Positions 25,980 through 35,069 are shown, numbered from the stretch's first letter. The stretch: 64,000 nucleotides of DNA from Qipengyuania aestuarii (GCF_019711535.1 NZ_JAIGNP010000003.1:558001-622000); one strand, 5' to 3'. Numbers and translations are program-made. Notes: generated from the letters alone by a model not told the origin.

Positions 25980-26378
25980 CGATTTTTGTTTTGGGAGCCC
26001 GCGTCCGCGGGCTCATCCTCGGTGCCATCCGGCGCGTCCCGCGCCGGGCACCGGCGGCCTCTTACGGCAGATTTGAGCGCGAAATTGCAGGCGCTTGATC
26101 AGCAACCGTCGTGGCTTCGCAGTTTTTTGTTTTCGCCCTCAAACGCCGGGCGCAACGCATCCGCGTTGCTTGGCTTCGCCGCATAAGCGGCGGCGCGCGG
26201 TCGCGCTTTGGCTGCCGCGACCAGGAACAGGACCTTCCATTTCGCGCTGATGATCCGGTTCGCGACCAGCGAACCGCAAGGGCAAGCGCCCGCCCGCAGC
26301 GGGTGCAGCTTGCTGCACGCATAGCGAGGACGAAGCCGCGGAGGCGGCTTCGCGAAACAAAAACTAAAACAAAAAACC
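25980..26378. other. Palindrome-dense noncoding region between the DUF3035 and CNNM genes
   Basis: About 400 bp with no credible gene. It holds a chain of hairpins: GAGCCCGC-GTCC-GCGGGCTC (25996-26015), a nested GGTGCC..GGCGCG-TCC-CGCGCC..GGCACC (about 26020-26052), GCCGC-ATAA-GCGGC, GGTTCGC-GACCA-GCGAACC, and GAAGCCGC..GCGGCTTC. The right part is bounded by a perfect 12-bp inverted repeat, GTTTTTTGTTTT (26122-26133) and AAAACAAAAAAC (26366-26377), with a third similar tract TTTTTGTTTT at about 25983. It may encode a structured RNA, the 3' UTR of the minus-strand gene, or be a decayed repeat element. Confidence 0.55.
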
Positions 26379-27707
26379 CTAATCCCCGGCGACTTCGTCC
26401 GCTTCGGGCTTGCCGTCGATCTCGCTCACCAGCACCTTGTCGATGCGGCGTTCGTCGAGATCGACCACTTCGAAGCGCCAGCCCTGTTCCTCGAACCATT
26501 CGCCTTCGGACGGCAGCTTCTTCATCACGGCGAGGCAATAGCCCGCCACGGTCGCGAATTCGCGGTCGTCGCCATAGTCCAGCCCCAGCCGGTCGGCGAG
26601 CGCATCGGCGGAGAGCGAGCCTGCCACCAGCAGCGTGCCATCCTCGCGCTCCACGATGCCGGGCGTGTCGTCGGGGTCCTGGTCGCTGGCGAAATCGCCC
26701 ACCAGCGCGGTGAGCAGGTCGACCGGGGTAACGATCCCGTCGAGATGGCCGTATTCGTCATGCACCATCGCCATGGCGACATCGGCCTGCTGCAGCACGC
26801 GCAGCGCGTCGACCGCATCGAGCTGGTCAGGGACCACCTCGGCCTTGCGCATCAGCGCCTCCAGCCGCAGCCCCTCGCCCGCCAGCAGTGCGCCGAGCAC
26901 TTCGCGCACGCGCACGAGACCCATGACCTTGTCGGGCGTGCCGTCGGCCACGGGCCAGACCGAATGCGGGCTGTCTTCGAGCAGCTGCCGCACCGCTTCT
27001 TCATCGGCATTCACGTCGATCCAGTCGAGATCGGTGCGCGGCGTCATCACTTCTCGCACGGGGCGCTGGGCCAGCCGTACCACCCCGGCGAGCATCTGGT
27101 GCTGTTCGGTTTCGATCACGCCGCTGCGCGTGGCTTCGGCGAAGAGCATCTGCAATTCTTCCGCCGTAACCGAGCTCTGGCCGCCGGGCTTCACGCCCAG
27201 CAGGCGAATCAGCGCGCCCGAAGACGCATCGAGCAGCCACACCACCGGCGCGGCGATCTTGGCGAGAATGGCCATCGGCAGCGCCATGGCGATCGCGATG
27301 GGCACCGCCGCCCGCAGCGCCACCTGCTTGGGCACCAGCTCGCCGACGACCAGGCTGAAATAGGTGGTGAGCGCGATGACCAGCGCAAAGCCGGCCTCGT
27401 CCGCCCAGTCCGCGGGAAGGCCGAGCGCGGTCAGCCGCTCGCCCGTCGGCCCGCCGAGGCTGGCGCCCGAATAGGCACCGGCGATGATCCCGACCAAGGT
27501 GATGCCGATCTGCACGGTGGAGAGAAACTTGCCCGGATCGGCGGCCAGCTCGATGGCGGTCTTCGCACCCGCGCTGCCTTTCTGCGCGGCGGTCCGCAGC
27601 CGCCCCGTGCGTGCGGAAACGATGGCCAGTTCGCTCATGGCGAAAACGCCGTTGAGCAGGATGAGGCCGGCGATGACGAGCATATCTGTCCAGGGAAAGG
27701 GTGTCAC
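26379..27707 (-). CDS. Hemolysin-family CNNM/CBS-domain membrane protein (CorC/TlyC-like)
   Basis: A 442-aa inner-membrane protein of the UPF0053 family, linked in homologues to divalent cation (Mg2+/Co2+) efflux. Domains: DUF21/CNNM helices (1-190; VIAGLILLNGVFAMSELAIVS, GLPADWADEAGFALVIALTTYF with VVGELVPKQVALR), a CBS pair (about 205-335; VREVMTPRTDLDWIDV, DEYGHLDGIVTPVDLLTALVGD) and a C-terminal CorC/HlyC transporter-associated domain (about 345-430). Start is GTG at 27707; an ATG eight codons in is an alternative. The older hemolysin name is historical. Convergent with the structured region downstream. Confidence 0.9.
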   Translation of the reverse strand: MTPFPWTDMLVIAGLILLNGVFAMSELAIVSARTGRLRTAAQKGSAGAKTAIELAADPGKFLSTVQIGITLVGIIAGAYSGASLGGPTGERLTALGLPADWADEAGFALVIALTTYFSLVVGELVPKQVALRAAVPIAIAMALPMAILAKIAAPVVWLLDASSGALIRLLGVKPGGQSSVTAEELQMLFAEATRSGVIETEQHQMLAGVVRLAQRPVREVMTPRTDLDWIDVNADEEAVRQLLEDSPHSVWPVADGTPDKVMGLVRVREVLGALLAGEGLRLEALMRKAEVVPDQLDAVDALRVLQQADVAMAMVHDEYGHLDGIVTPVDLLTALVGDFASDQDPDDTPGIVEREDGTLLVAGSLSADALADRLGLDYGDDREFATVAGYCLAVMKKLPSEGEWFEEQGWRFEVVDLDERRIDKVLVSEIDGKPEADEVAGD

Positions 27708-27875
27708 GCGCCCTCGCTAGCATAAAAGCGGCGCGGCGCCAGTGCTTCGGGGGAACAGGCGCCGATTTGAGTGGTTGGGTGCTTCTAGAGACGCAGGTGG
27801 GCGCGTCCCATCTAACGCGGGCGTGGACGGTCGAAGGGCTGGGAAACCCCGTCTCGCAAAAAGGGAACAGATATT

Positions 27876-28568
27876 ATGAAGACATCACGCTTTTTCCTCG
27901 CCGGCCTTTCCTCGGTCGCCCTGCTCGGCACCTCGGCCTGTGTGACCGACCCCAACACGGGTGAACAGAAGATCTCGCGCACCGTCCTAGGCGGTGTCGG
28001 CGGCGCGGTTGCCGGCGGCCTGCTCGGCGGCGTGATCGGCGGCAAGACCGGACGCATCATCGGCGCAGCGGCCGGTGCGGCAGGCGGCGGCTATGTCGGT
28101 TACCGCATGGACCAGCAGATCAAGGAACTGAAAGAGCAGACGGCCGGTTCGGGCGTCGATGTCTCGGAAACCGACGGCGGTGAAGCCATCCTCGTCAACC
28201 TGCCCAACGGCGTGACCTTCGCCACCGGCAGCTACACGATCAACCAGACCTTCCGCCAGACGCTCGACAATGTCGCCGCCAACCTCGTCCAGTATCCCAA
28301 CAGCCTGGTCGACGTTTACGGTTACACCGACACCGTCGGTTCGAGCGATTCGAACCAGCGCCTCTCGAATCAGCGCGCGCAGGCCGTGTCCAACTATCTC
28401 ACCAGCCGCGGCGTGAGCTCCTCGCGCATCCGCTGGATGGGCTTCGGCGAAACGCGCCTGGCCGTGCAGACCGGCGACAATGTGGCCGAGCCGCTGAACC
28501 GCCGCGTCGAAATCAAGATCATTCCGTTCGATCAGGACGATGTGAACGCAGCGCGCGCCAATCAGTAA
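27876..28568 (+). CDS. OmpA-family peptidoglycan-associated lipoprotein with glycine zipper
   Basis: Envelope protein of 230 aa. Signal peptide MKTSRFFLAGLSSVALLGTSAC with a lipobox ending at C22; then a glycine-zipper membrane-like segment (LGGVGGAVAGGLLGGVIGG, IIGAAAGAAGGGYVGY), then a C-terminal OmpA domain (about 100-220) with the peptidoglycan-binding signature VYGYTDTVGSSDSNQRLSNQRAQAV and NRRVEIKI. Likely anchors the outer membrane to the cell wall. ATG at 27876 is preceded by AAAAAGGGAAC. Monocistronic: an intrinsic terminator follows. Confidence 0.92.
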   Translation: MKTSRFFLAGLSSVALLGTSACVTDPNTGEQKISRTVLGGVGGAVAGGLLGGVIGGKTGRIIGAAAGAAGGGYVGYRMDQQIKELKEQTAGSGVDVSETDGGEAILVNLPNGVTFATGSYTINQTFRQTLDNVAANLVQYPNSLVDVYGYTDTVGSSDSNQRLSNQRAQAVSNYLTSRGVSSSRIRWMGFGETRLAVQTGDNVAEPLNRRVEIKIIPFDQDDVNAARANQ

Positions 28569-28603
28569 GCGCCGCATCGCGGACTGACGTGACAGTCATC
28601 AGG

Positions 28604-28631
28604 GGGGTCGGGCTTAGCCCGGCCCCTTTTT
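28604..28631 (+). terminator. Intrinsic terminator after the OmpA-family gene
   Basis: Stem GGGGTCGGG / CCCGGCCCC (9 bp with one G-U) and loop CTTAG, followed by TTTTT. Nearly the same stem sequence as the terminator at 17743-17771. Confidence 0.9.
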
Positions 28632-28644
28632 CATGCCGTGGCAA

Positions 28645-29427
28645 TTACTGGTAGGCGACCTTGTTGGCGCGATCGGAAAGGTGCTCGATCGTTGCCGCAT
28701 GGATGCCGGGAGCGCAGGCAACCACGCCGAACGCCCGGGGATCGCGCTTGTTATAGTCCAGTTTCCGGCCGAAACTGTCCGAAACGGCCGCACCCGCCTC
28801 GCGCGCGATCAGGCCTGCCGCGGCGATGTCCCATTCGAAGCCCCAGCGCAGCGTGGCGACCAGATCGGCGCGGTCATCGGCCACCATGGCGATTCGCAGC
28901 GCGATGGAATTGGGCTGGTCGACCTTCTCCAGCATCCGGTCCTGCTTCATCAGATCGTTGGCAGGCACGCGCGCGCCCTCGAACTCGGTGCGGGTGGAAG
29001 CCTTGAGAGCCTGGCCGTTGAGCGTGGCCCCGCGCCCCGCCACCGCCTGCCACATCTCGCCCCGCGCCGGGGCGCACAGCGTGCCCAGCAGCGGCCGCCC
29101 ACCGCTGATCAGCGCGACGCTGACCGCCCAGCCATCGCGCCCGCGGATGAAATCGCGCGTCCCGTCGACCGGATCGACCAGCCAGATCAGATCGCGCTCG
29201 AGTCGCTTGGGATCGTCCACCGTCTCTTCCGAAAGCCATCCGGCCGAGGGAAGCAGCGCGCCCAGTTCGCGTTTGAGAAAGGCATCGACGACCAGATCCG
29301 CATCGCACACCGGGTTGCCTGGCGATTTCTCCCACGCCTGTAATTCGGCGCCCGCGCCGGGCCACAGGCCGAGCGCGATCTTGCCGGCCTGGGCGACGAT
29401 GGATTCGAGGCGTTTGCTGTCAATCAT
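28645..29427 (-). CDS. cysQ: Inositol monophosphatase-family / 3'(2'),5'-bisphosphate nucleotidase CysQ
   Basis: Li+-sensitive Mg2+-dependent phosphatase of 260 aa; CysQ recycles PAP formed in sulfate assimilation. Metal-binding motifs are WLSEETVDD (Glu), [14 protein letters not shown] (DPxDGT) and [17 protein letters not shown] (WDxAA). The [10 protein letters not shown] variant with TRDFI fits CysQ better than inositol monophosphatase (GTxNF), but specificity is not proven. Start at ATG 29427 ([16 protein letters not shown]); an upstream in-frame ATG at 29448 would add seven basic residues. Convergent with the OmpA gene. Confidence 0.85.
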   Translation of the reverse strand: MIDSKRLESIVAQAGKIALGLWPGAGAELQAWEKSPGNPVCDADLVVDAFLKRELGALLPSAGWLSEETVDDPKRLERDLIWLVDPVDGTRDFIRGRDGWAVSVALISGGRPLLGTLCAPARGEMWQAVAGRGATLNGQALKASTRTEFEGARVPANDLMKQDRMLEKVDQPNSIALRIAMVADDRADLVATLRWGFEWDIAAAGLIAREAGAAVSDSFGRKLDYNKRDPRAFGVVACAPGIHAATIEHLSDRANKVAYQ

Positions 29428-29548
29428 GGGACGCCGCCGCCCCTGCACCCGAAACCCGCTCTTTTCAAGCGCGCCCAGACATGCTTATGCGCGAAGCGCA
29501 ATTCCCACCCCGAATAGCGCTAACACGCGCGAAGGATCAGCGATCGAC

Positions 29549-30748
29549 ATGAACATTCACGAATATCAGGCCAAGGAACTCCTCGCGAAATACGGCATCG
29601 CCGTTCCCGCAGGTCACGCAGCGCTCACCGTCGAAGAAGCAGTCGAAGGCGCGAAAAAGCTCCCCGGGCCGCTTTATGTCGTGAAGGCGCAGATCCACGC
29701 CGGCGGCCGCGGCAAGGGCAAGTTCAAGGAACTCGGCCCCGACGGCAAGGGCGGCGTGCGCCTGTCGAAGAGCGTCGAGGAAGTCGAAGCCAATGCCAAG
29801 GAAATGCTCGGCAACACGCTGGTCACCATCCAGACCGGCGATGACGGCAAGCAGGTCAACCGCCTCTATGTGACCGACGGCGTCGACATCGCGCATGAAT
29901 ATTATCTCTCGATGCTCGTCGACCGCGCCAGCGGCGAAGTGGCGATGATCGCTTCGACCGAAGGCGGCATGGATATCGAGGACGTGGCCCACGAAACGCC
30001 CGAGAAGATCGCCACCATCACGATCGACCCGGCGCAGGGCTTCATGCCGCACCACGGCCGCGCGGTGGCCTTCGCGCTCAAGCTGGAAGGCGATACCAAC
30101 AAGCAGTGCCAGAAGCTGGCCAAGCAGCTTTACACCGCCTTCATGGAACTCGACATGGAAATGCTCGAGATCAATCCGCTGGTCGAAGACAAGGACGGCA
30201 ATCTGTCCGTGCTCGACACCAAGATGAGCTTCGACGGCAATGCGCTCTATCGCCACAAGGACGTGGAAGAGATGCGCGACGAGACCGAGGAAGACCCGGC
30301 CGAAGTCGAAGCCAGCGAATACGACCTCGCCTACATCAAGCTCGACGGCAACATCGGCTGCATGGTCAATGGCGCGGGCCTGGCCATGGCAACCATGGAC
30401 ATCATCAAGCTCAACGGCGCCTTCCCTGCCAACTTCCTCGACGTGGGCGGCGGCGCCACCACCGAGAAGGTGACGGCAGCGTTCAAGATCATTCTCAAGG
30501 ATCCGGCGGTCGAGGGCATCCTCGTCAACATTTTCGGCGGCATCATGAAGTGCGACGTAATCGCCAACGGCATCGTCCAGGCGGCGAAGGACGTGAACCT
30601 GTCGGTCCCGCTCGTGGTTCGTCTCGAAGGCACCAATGTCGAAGCCGGCAAGGAAATCCTCGAGAATTCCGGCCTGCCCATCGTCAGCGCCGACGATCTC
30701 GGCGATGCCGCGAAGAAGATCGTCGCGGAGGTCAAGAAAGCGGCCTGA
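29549..30748 (+). CDS. sucC: Succinyl-CoA ligase (ADP-forming) beta subunit
   Basis: TCA-cycle enzyme subunit, 399 aa, with the ATP-grasp N-terminal domain ([32 protein letters not shown]) and the CoA-ligase domain ([50 protein letters not shown]). The ATG at 29549 gives the family's invariant N-terminus. The alpha subunit sucD is not adjacent: a terminator closes the gene and etfB follows, so the partner must be encoded elsewhere. Confidence 0.97.
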   Translation: MNIHEYQAKELLAKYGIAVPAGHAALTVEEAVEGAKKLPGPLYVVKAQIHAGGRGKGKFKELGPDGKGGVRLSKSVEEVEANAKEMLGNTLVTIQTGDDGKQVNRLYVTDGVDIAHEYYLSMLVDRASGEVAMIASTEGGMDIEDVAHETPEKIATITIDPAQGFMPHHGRAVAFALKLEGDTNKQCQKLAKQLYTAFMELDMEMLEINPLVEDKDGNLSVLDTKMSFDGNALYRHKDVEEMRDETEEDPAEVEASEYDLAYIKLDGNIGCMVNGAGLAMATMDIIKLNGAFPANFLDVGGGATTEKVTAAFKIILKDPAVEGILVNIFGGIMKCDVIANGIVQAAKDVNLSVPLVVRLEGTNVEAGKEILENSGLPIVSADDLGDAAKKIVAEVKKAA

Positions 30749-30773
30749 TCGCCTCTTTCGAGATAGAGACACC

Positions 30774-30813
30774 GGAAGGCGGGCCAGCGGAAACGCGGCC
30801 CGCCTTTCCTTTT
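30774..30813 (+). terminator. Intrinsic terminator after sucC
   Basis: Long GC-rich hairpin GGAAGGCGGGCC / GGCCCGCCTTTCC (one bulged base) with an 11-base loop, ending in a short T run (CCTTTT), 25 bp after the sucC stop. Confidence 0.8.
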
Positions 30814-30869
30814 GCAGCAGGGCGCGGGAACGCTCGCAGGCGCCCCGCCTTATCTAAGCAAGCACTCGC

Positions 30870-30910
30870 CCCGCCTTGCTTGACGTTTACGTAAACGCAA
30901 GCTAGGCGGG
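30870..30910 (+). promoter_or_regulatory. Palindromic operator/promoter of etfBA
   Basis: A perfect 14-bp palindrome CGTTTACGTAAACG (30884-30897) sits inside a larger imperfect dyad, CCCGCC..GCTTG ... CAAGC..GGCGGG (30870-30910), 36-76 bp ahead of the etfB ATG. TTGACG at its left edge could be a -35 box, which would put the palindrome in the promoter spacer as for MerR-family activators. The TTTACGTAAAC core resembles sites described for LiuR, a MerR-type regulator of branched-chain amino acid and acyl-CoA degradation genes; the regulator is not in this window. Confidence 0.7.
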
Positions 30911-30945
30911 ACCAACAGTTTTCAAGTCGAGAGGAAGGTACCCCC

Positions 30946-31692
30946 ATGAAGATCCTCGTCCCCGTCAAGCGGGTGATCGATTACAACGTCAAACCGCGCG
31001 TGAAGGCCGATGGCTCGGGCGTGGACCTCGCCAACGTCAAGATGAGCATGAACCCCTTCGACGAAATCGCCGTCGAAGAGGCGATCCGCATCAAGGAAGC
31101 GGGCAATGCCGAAGAAATCGTGGCCGTATCCATCGGCCCGGCAAAGGCGCAGGAAACACTGCGCACCGCGCTGGCCATGGGTGCCGACCGGGCGATCCTC
31201 GTCGAAACCGATGACGAAGTCGAACCGCTCGCCGTCGCGAAGATCCTCAAGGCCATTGCCGAAGAGGAAGAGCCCGGCCTAGTGATGCTGGGCAAGCAGG
31301 CGATCGACGACGATTCGAACCAGACCGGCCAGATGCTCGCCGCCCTGATGGGCCGTCCGCAGGGCACCTTCGCCAACACGGTCGAAGTGGCCGGTGACAG
31401 TGTCACCGTGAAGCGCGAAGTCGATGGCGGGCTCGAAACCGTCAAGCTGACGCTCCCCGCGATCGTCACCACCGACCTGCGCCTGAACGAACCGCGCTAT
31501 GCTTCGCTGCCGAACATCATGAAGGCGAAGAAGAAGCCGCTCGATACCAAGAGCCCGGCCGATTACGGTGTCGACACCGCGCCGCGCCTCAAGACCACCA
31601 ATGTCTCCGAACCGCCGGTTCGCCAGGCTGGCGAGAAGGTCGAGGACGTCGATGCGCTGGTCGCCAAGATCAAGGCGATGGGCATCGTATAA
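30946..31692 (+). CDS. etfB: Electron transfer flavoprotein beta subunit
   Basis: Soluble ETF subunit that collects electrons from acyl-CoA and other dehydrogenases and passes them via ETF-QO to ubiquinone, hence to the bc1 complex encoded in this window. The 248-aa product starts [20 protein letters not shown] and has the AMP/FAD-contact region [21 protein letters not shown] and the recognition-loop area [32 protein letters not shown] preceded by GAGAGGAAGG. First gene of etfBA, driven from the palindromic promoter region upstream. Confidence 0.97.
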   Translation: MKILVPVKRVIDYNVKPRVKADGSGVDLANVKMSMNPFDEIAVEEAIRIKEAGNAEEIVAVSIGPAKAQETLRTALAMGADRAILVETDDEVEPLAVAKILKAIAEEEEPGLVMLGKQAIDDDSNQTGQMLAALMGRPQGTFANTVEVAGDSVTVKREVDGGLETVKLTLPAIVTTDLRLNEPRYASLPNIMKAKKKPLDTKSPADYGVDTAPRLKTTNVSEPPVRQAGEKVEDVDALVAKIKAMGIV

Positions 31693-31708
31693 GGAATTCA
31701 CCCATCAT

Positions 31709-31816
31709 CCGTTCGTGCTGAGCTTGTCGAAGCACCGTCCTTCTTTCGGGCGCTCGGATGAAGAAAAGTACGGCCCTTCTCAAGCGACGGACAGGCAGTC
31801 GCTGTAGGGCGAACGG
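31709..31816. repeat. Degenerate palindromic repeat between etfB and etfA
   Basis: The left arm (31709-31736) starts CCGTTCGTGCTGAGCTTGTC and differs from the reverse-complemented right arm of the ileS element at only about two of 28 positions. The inner part (CCGTCCTTCTTTC ... GAAGAAAAGTACGG) also matches. The right arm is broken by about 20 extra bases and ends GGGCGAACGG at 31816. It pushes etfA about 140 bp away from etfB. Confidence 0.8.
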
Positions 31817-31832
31817 ACTTAGAGGTTTGAAA

Positions 31833-32762
31833 ATGAAGACACTCGTATGGGTCGAACACGACAATGCCGAGATCAAGGACGCAACGCTGGCAGCGGTCAC
31901 TGCGGCGGGCAAGCTGGGTGAAGTTCACCTGCTGGTCGCCGGATCGGGCTGCCGCGCCGTTGCCGAAGCTGCTGCGAAGATCGCCGGAGTGGGCAAGGTC
32001 CACCTCGCCGACGATGCGGCTTACGAACATGCGCTGGCCGAAAACGTCGCGCCGCTGATCGCCGATCAGATGGGCCATCACGACGCCTTCGTCGCGCCTG
32101 CCACCACCACCGGCAAGAACATCGCCCCGCGCGTTGCCGCCCTGCTCGACGTGATGCAGATTTCGGACATTCTTTCGGTCGAAGGCGACAAGACCTTCAC
32201 CCGTCCGATCTATGCCGGCAACGCCATCGCCACCGTCGAATCGAGCGACGAGAAGCTCGTGATCACAGTGCGCGGCACTGCTTTCGACAAGGCTGAAGCA
32301 GAAGGCGGATCGGGCGAGATCGAGGAAATCTCCGGCCCTACCGATGCCGGGATCTCCAGCTTCGTCAGCCAGGAAATCGCGGAAAGCGATCGTCCCGAAC
32401 TGACCAGCGCCAGCGTGATCGTTTCGGGCGGACGCGCGCTGAAGGATGCGGAGACCTTCGAGGAATACATTACCCCGCTGGCCGACAAGCTCGGCGCAGG
32501 CATCGGCGCATCGCGCGCCGCAGTGGATGCAGGCTATGTGCCCAACGATTACCAGGTCGGCCAGACCGGCAAGATTGTGGCGCCGGAAGTCTACATCGCC
32601 ATCGGCATCTCGGGAGCGATCCAGCACCTGGCCGGCATGAAGGATTCCAAGACCATCATCGCCATCAACAAGGATGAAGACGCGCCCATTTTCCAGGTCG
32701 CGGACATCGGCCTCGTCGCCGATCTGTTCAAGGCAGTGCCGGAGCTGACCGAAAAGCTCTGA
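31833..32762 (+). CDS. etfA: Electron transfer flavoprotein alpha subunit
   Basis: FAD-binding partner of EtfB, 309 aa. The C-terminal FAD domain is clear: [70 protein letters not shown] and the final [20 protein letters not shown]. The ATG at 31833 ([16 protein letters not shown]) has AGAGG seven bases upstream; the frame continues upstream through the repeat element, but those codons are repeat-derived and not used. Cotranscribed with etfB unless the repeat attenuates. Confidence 0.97.
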   Translation: MKTLVWVEHDNAEIKDATLAAVTAAGKLGEVHLLVAGSGCRAVAEAAAKIAGVGKVHLADDAAYEHALAENVAPLIADQMGHHDAFVAPATTTGKNIAPRVAALLDVMQISDILSVEGDKTFTRPIYAGNAIATVESSDEKLVITVRGTAFDKAEAEGGSGEIEEISGPTDAGISSFVSQEIAESDRPELTSASVIVSGGRALKDAETFEEYITPLADKLGAGIGASRAAVDAGYVPNDYQVGQTGKIVAPEVYIAIGISGAIQHLAGMKDSKTIIAINKDEDAPIFQVADIGLVADLFKAVPELTEKL

Positions 32763-32785
32763 CATCGAAACGAATTGAATTGCCA

Positions 32786-32822
32786 CCCCCTTCGCGGCAT
32801 ACTTGCTGAGAAGGGGGTTTTT
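32786..32822 (+). terminator. Intrinsic terminator of etfBA, overlapping the next gene's ribosome site
   Basis: Stem CCCCCTTC / GAAGGGGG (32786-32793 with 32810-32817), 16-base loop, then TTTTT (32818-32822). The 3' arm AGGGGG is also the Shine-Dalgarno sequence of the gene starting at 32825. Confidence 0.8.
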
Positions 32823-32824
32823 CT

Positions 32825-33751
32825 ATGCGCATTTCGCGTTTCTTGTTCGCGATTACTTCGCTGGGTCTTGCAGGTTCGGCGATCCAACCGGCCTTCGCTG
32901 CCGAGGACGAGGCGCAGGTCCTGAAACCCGTGGGTCCATGGCAGCTCGACATGGGCGAAAACAAGTGCCGGATTGCGCGCGTATTCGGCGAAGACGACCA
33001 GCAGACGCTGTTCTATCTCGAGCAATGGGATCCTTCCGTCGCAGCGCACTGGACAATCGCGGGTCCACCAGTCGAAAAATACAAATCATGGCGCGATACG
33101 CGGGCCACCTTCGGTCCCGGGGGAGACGAGGGCGAATTCCAGTTTCAGGAATCGACTCTTGGTGATTGGGGGAACGCCATCTCCGGTTTTACAACCGTAG
33201 CTGCCTCGGACCGGCCGGAAGAGGAGGCGGAAGGCGAAGAGCGCGACTATGCGGCCCATCCGCGCGGGCTCCCAGCACTTGATGCCGAAGGAGGCGCGAA
33301 AATCGAGACGGTCTCGCTGAGCCAGCGCAACCGGTCGACAGTTGTCCTCGAACTCGGCGGAATGCAGGGCGTGCTCGAAGCCATGAACAACTGCATGGCC
33401 AATTTGGTGGAGCATTGGGGCTTTAACCTAGAGGAGCAGAAGACCGTCCAGTCGCCGCCGCAGCCCAAGAATCTATCGGCCGTCGTTAAGAGAATCGTAG
33501 ACTACTATCCGAGCGGAGCGCTTTGGAAAGGTGCACAGGCCGATTTTCATTTGAGGCTTACAGTGCGCAAGGACGGGACGGTAAAGTCGTGCACCTTGCT
33601 CAACCAGACCGTCGCGGAAGACTTCGACATGCGGCGCCATCCCTGCGCTGCTTTCCAGCAAATTGCCGACTTCGAGCCCGCGCTGACCGCCCAAGGTGTT
33701 GCAGTCGAAAGCTATTACACCACTCGAATTAGATACAGCATGCCCAGCTAG
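32825..33751 (+). CDS. Exported protein with C-terminal TonB-like domain
   Basis: A 308-aa protein with a cleavable signal peptide ([19 protein letters not shown]...AFA, about 25 residues). The first 215 residues match nothing I recognise. The last 85 ([57 protein letters not shown]) have the pattern of a TonB C-terminal domain, with GTVKSCTLL in the usual strand and two cysteines (CTLL, HPCAAF) that may pair. It lacks the N-terminal anchor and proline-rich spacer of a true TonB, so it is a soluble periplasmic protein using the fold for binding. Its ribosome site lies inside the etfBA terminator. Confidence 0.7.
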   Translation: MRISRFLFAITSLGLAGSAIQPAFAAEDEAQVLKPVGPWQLDMGENKCRIARVFGEDDQQTLFYLEQWDPSVAAHWTIAGPPVEKYKSWRDTRATFGPGGDEGEFQFQESTLGDWGNAISGFTTVAASDRPEEEAEGEERDYAAHPRGLPALDAEGGAKIETVSLSQRNRSTVVLELGGMQGVLEAMNNCMANLVEHWGFNLEEQKTVQSPPQPKNLSAVVKRIVDYYPSGALWKGAQADFHLRLTVRKDGTVKSCTLLNQTVAEDFDMRRHPCAAFQQIADFEPALTAQGVAVESYYTTRIRYSMPS

Positions 33752-33771
33752 CGGAGCCAAGCTGCGCCCTC

Positions 33772-35055
33772 TCAGCCGAGAACCGTCGACAGTGCGTGGA
33801 GCGTGAGCCCGACAAGGCCGCCGACCAGCGTGCCGTTGATGCGGATGAACTGGAGATCGCGGCCCACGGCACTTTCCACGCGGTCGGTCAGCGTCGTCGC
33901 ATCCCAGCGGCGGACGGTCTCGCTCACGAGCTGCACGATCTGGTCGCCGTAGCGGGTCGAGACGCCGACGGCGGTGCGGCGGGCGAAGCGGTTGATCTGG
34001 CGCTGGAGGCGGATGTCGTCGCGGAGCGCGCGGCCCAGTTCCGCGATCGTCTCGGCAAGATGGCCGCTACCCGATCCGCCGGACTCGCGGATGCTGGCGA
34101 TCAGGCGGCCGCGCAGACGCTCCCATACCGATTGCCACCAGTCGCCGACCGCCGGATTGTTCAGCAGCTCGATCTTGATCCGCTCGACCCTCGCCTGCAT
34201 CTCCGGATCCTCGCGCAGATCGCGGGCGAAGTCCTGCAGACCTTCCTCGATCTTGTTGCGCAGCGGATGCTCGGGATCGATCAGGACTTCGGCGAGAAGC
34301 TTGTAGAGGCCGTCGATCACCGAATTGGCCAGCCGCTCGTCGAGGCCGGTGAAGCGCAGCACGGCATTGGCGCGGTTGTGCACCATGTCGCGCACCATCT
34401 GCTCATTGTCTTCGAGCACCAGCCCGGCCCAGCGGATGATCTTGTCGATCAGTTCCCTGTGCCGCCCCTTCTCGATCATCGCATCGAGCATGGAGCCCAG
34501 CAGCGGGGCGATTTCGAGCTTTTCAAGCTGCGCGGCAAGACCGGCGCGAACCTGTGTGCCCAGACGATCGGGGTCGAGCGATTCGAGCACCTCGACCATC
34601 AGTTCTCCTGCCCCGGCCCGCACGCGCGAATCCCGCGATGCGGCCGGGTCTGCCAGATAGCTGCCGACGGCGCCCGCCAGGTTCATCGCCCCCATGCGCC
34701 GCGCCACCACTTGCGGCGTCAGGAAATTTTCCCGCAGGAACCCGGCCATCGTATCGGCGATCCGGTCCTTGTTCTCCGGGATGATGGCGGTGTGCGGGAT
34801 CGGCAGGCCGAGCGGACGGCGGAACAGCGCGGTGACCGCGAACCAGTCTGCGAGACCGCCGACCATCGCCGCTTCCGCGAAGGCGTGAACGTAGCCCCAG
34901 GCAGGATGTATCTCGAGCCACCGGCCCGACGCGATGAAGATCGCCGCCATCAGCACCAGCATGCCGGTTGCCGTGCGGCGCATTACGCGGGCGCGGTCCG
35001 GGGGAATGGGCGCACCGCCCGCCGGTTTGATCGAAATCGAGAATCTGCCCGCCAT
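33772..35055 (-). CDS. DUF445 membrane protein (YjiN-like)
   Basis: A 427-aa protein of the DUF445 family. A hydrophobic N-terminal part (MLVLMAAIFIASGRW; HAFAEAAMVGGLADWFAVTALF) carries the family signature GGLADWFAVTALFRRPLGLPIPHTAIIP, followed by a long, mostly helical soluble region and a C-terminal hydrophobic stretch (INGTLVGGLVGLTLHAL). Function unknown in all homologues I know. It lies 14 bp behind the RND permease gene on the same strand and may be cotranscribed; no functional link is established. Confidence 0.88.
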   Translation of the reverse strand: MAGRFSISIKPAGGAPIPPDRARVMRRTATGMLVLMAAIFIASGRWLEIHPAWGYVHAFAEAAMVGGLADWFAVTALFRRPLGLPIPHTAIIPENKDRIADTMAGFLRENFLTPQVVARRMGAMNLAGAVGSYLADPAASRDSRVRAGAGELMVEVLESLDPDRLGTQVRAGLAAQLEKLEIAPLLGSMLDAMIEKGRHRELIDKIIRWAGLVLEDNEQMVRDMVHNRANAVLRFTGLDERLANSVIDGLYKLLAEVLIDPEHPLRNKIEEGLQDFARDLREDPEMQARVERIKIELLNNPAVGDWWQSVWERLRGRLIASIRESGGSGSGHLAETIAELGRALRDDIRLQRQINRFARRTAVGVSTRYGDQIVQLVSETVRRWDATTLTDRVESAVGRDLQFIRINGTLVGGLVGLTLHALSTVLG

Positions 35056-35069
35056 ATATCAGGCGACGC

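Noticed and set aside
25996..26015. Hairpin GAGCCCGC/GCGGGCTC as the terminator of the DUF3035 lipoprotein gene
   Set aside because: The T tract lies before the hairpin on the plus strand rather than after it, so it does not fit an intrinsic terminator.
26379..27707. CNNM/CBS protein as a hemolysin
   Set aside because: The hemolysin label is historical; domain content points to a metal-related membrane protein.
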